Source: an uncultured Ruminococcus sp.
Lineage (GTDB): Bacteria; Bacillota; Clostridia; Oscillospirales; Ruminococcaceae
Direction: 5' to 3'
Assembly (NCBI GenBank): GCA_947627445.1
Contig: CANQWA010000004.1
Span: 1-64,000 of the forward strand
DNA: 64,000 bases
In this document: piece by piece, positions 63,686 through 64,000 of the stretch
Layout of the letters: every line of letters begins with the position of its first letter
Position numbering within the stretch: position 1 is the stretch's first letter
The notes under the pieces: generated by a model
Database searches by the model: none
The model's input: the letters and a program-made list of their open reading frames with translations, nothing else
Told to the model about the DNA's origin: nothing
Translations under genes and position numbers: made by a program

Positions 63686-64000
63686 AAATGGCATATGAAA
63701 AACGAAAGAGTATGTACGGCTACGGTTTTATTGCCCTGTGGTTTATAGGTGCTGTCATCTTCTTTCTGATTCCTGTGGTAGAATCCCTCATCTATTCTTT
63801 CAAGGAAGTCTCTCCGGACACTGGCGGCATGGTAGGTGCATGGGTAGGACTGGGCAATTACAATTATGCCTTTAATGTAGATCCCAACTACCGGCAGTAT
63901 CTGGTACAGGTGCTTCAGGACACTGCATGGAAAACACCTCTGATTCTGATTTTCTCCCTGTTCGTGGCAGTCATCCTGAACCAGAAGTTTCGGGGACGTA
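63682..64000 (+). CDS. ABC sugar permease, partial (cut by window end)
   Basis: The first 106 residues of another MalF-type permease: a basic N-terminus, membrane helix (about 14-36), then an extracytoplasmic loop and second helix start (WKTPLILIFSLFVAVILN). The ATG overlaps the DUF5696 stop as ATGA, with AAAGGGGGG upstream. A second permease set in the same operon is implied. Confidence 0.88.
   Translation, partial: MKMAYEKRKSMYGYGFIALWFIGAVIFFLIPVVESLIYSFKEVSPDTGGMVGAWVGLGNYNYAFNVDPNYRQYLVQVLQDTAWKTPLILIFSLFVAVILNQKFRGR

Overview
The window covers the replication-origin region of a Gram-positive, endospore-forming clostridial chromosome. It most resembles Ruminococcus or a relative (Oscillospiraceae). 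This is inferred from the rnpA-rpmH / dnaA-dnaN-recF-gyrB-gyrA / mnmE-mnmG-rsmG-noc-parA-parB gene order, the spoVA genes, Bacillota-type ribosome binding sites and sigma-A promoters, and a secreted protein with a dockerin. I could run no database search, so family names come from motifs I recognise.

1-12,186 looks like an integrative mobilizable element beside tRNA-Glu. It has a MobV relaxase, a DUF3987 primase/helicase-like protein, an excisionase-like HTH protein and a tyrosine integrase. Seven AAAGGACA repeats lie near both ends and beside the integrase promoter, and look like integrase arm sites. Its cargo is an AT-rich three-gene minus-strand module: a probable restriction endonuclease, an N6-adenine methyltransferase, and a protein joining an HsdR-like nuclease domain, a P-loop ATPase and a C-terminal OB/S1-like domain. 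The endonuclease and the methyltransferase each have their own promoter, and each promoter is overlapped by a long palindrome. This is the best candidate for an undescribed system.

12,164-18,986 holds tRNA-Glu and tRNA-Met, then a rearranged spoVA locus. spoVAD-spoVAE run on the minus strand from a sigma-G-like promoter, while spoVAC points the other way across a junction full of small repeats and an orphan terminator. A metallophosphoesterase, gyrA and a small membrane protein follow.

18,996-37,707 is the origin core. dnaA, dnaN, yaaA, recF and gyrB run leftward; rpmH, rnpA, yidD, yidC, jag, mnmE, mnmG, rsmG, noc, parA, parB and serS run rightward. DnaA-box clusters flank dnaA on both sides. 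The dnaA-dnaN gap has the Bacillus order of boxes, a DnaA-trio-like tract and an AT-rich stretch. Three parS sites lie on the right arm, one of them inside a terminator hairpin.

37,755-53,522 is mixed: a two-component system, four related membrane proteins (three with zinc ribbons), a class I aminotransferase, a dockerin-bearing Cthe_2159-like beta-helix protein, proS, a small protein with an RRXRR-like motif, and guaB. A repeat family with GGCAAACCCGCAC-like termini is scattered through the host part.

53,646-64,000 is a plus-strand operon for carbohydrate uptake: a very large solute-binding protein with carbohydrate-binding-like N-terminal modules, two permeases, an NHL-repeat membrane-anchored protein, a Yip1-family protein, a DUF5696 protein, and a third permease cut by the window edge. 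No ABC ATPase gene is present in the operon as seen.
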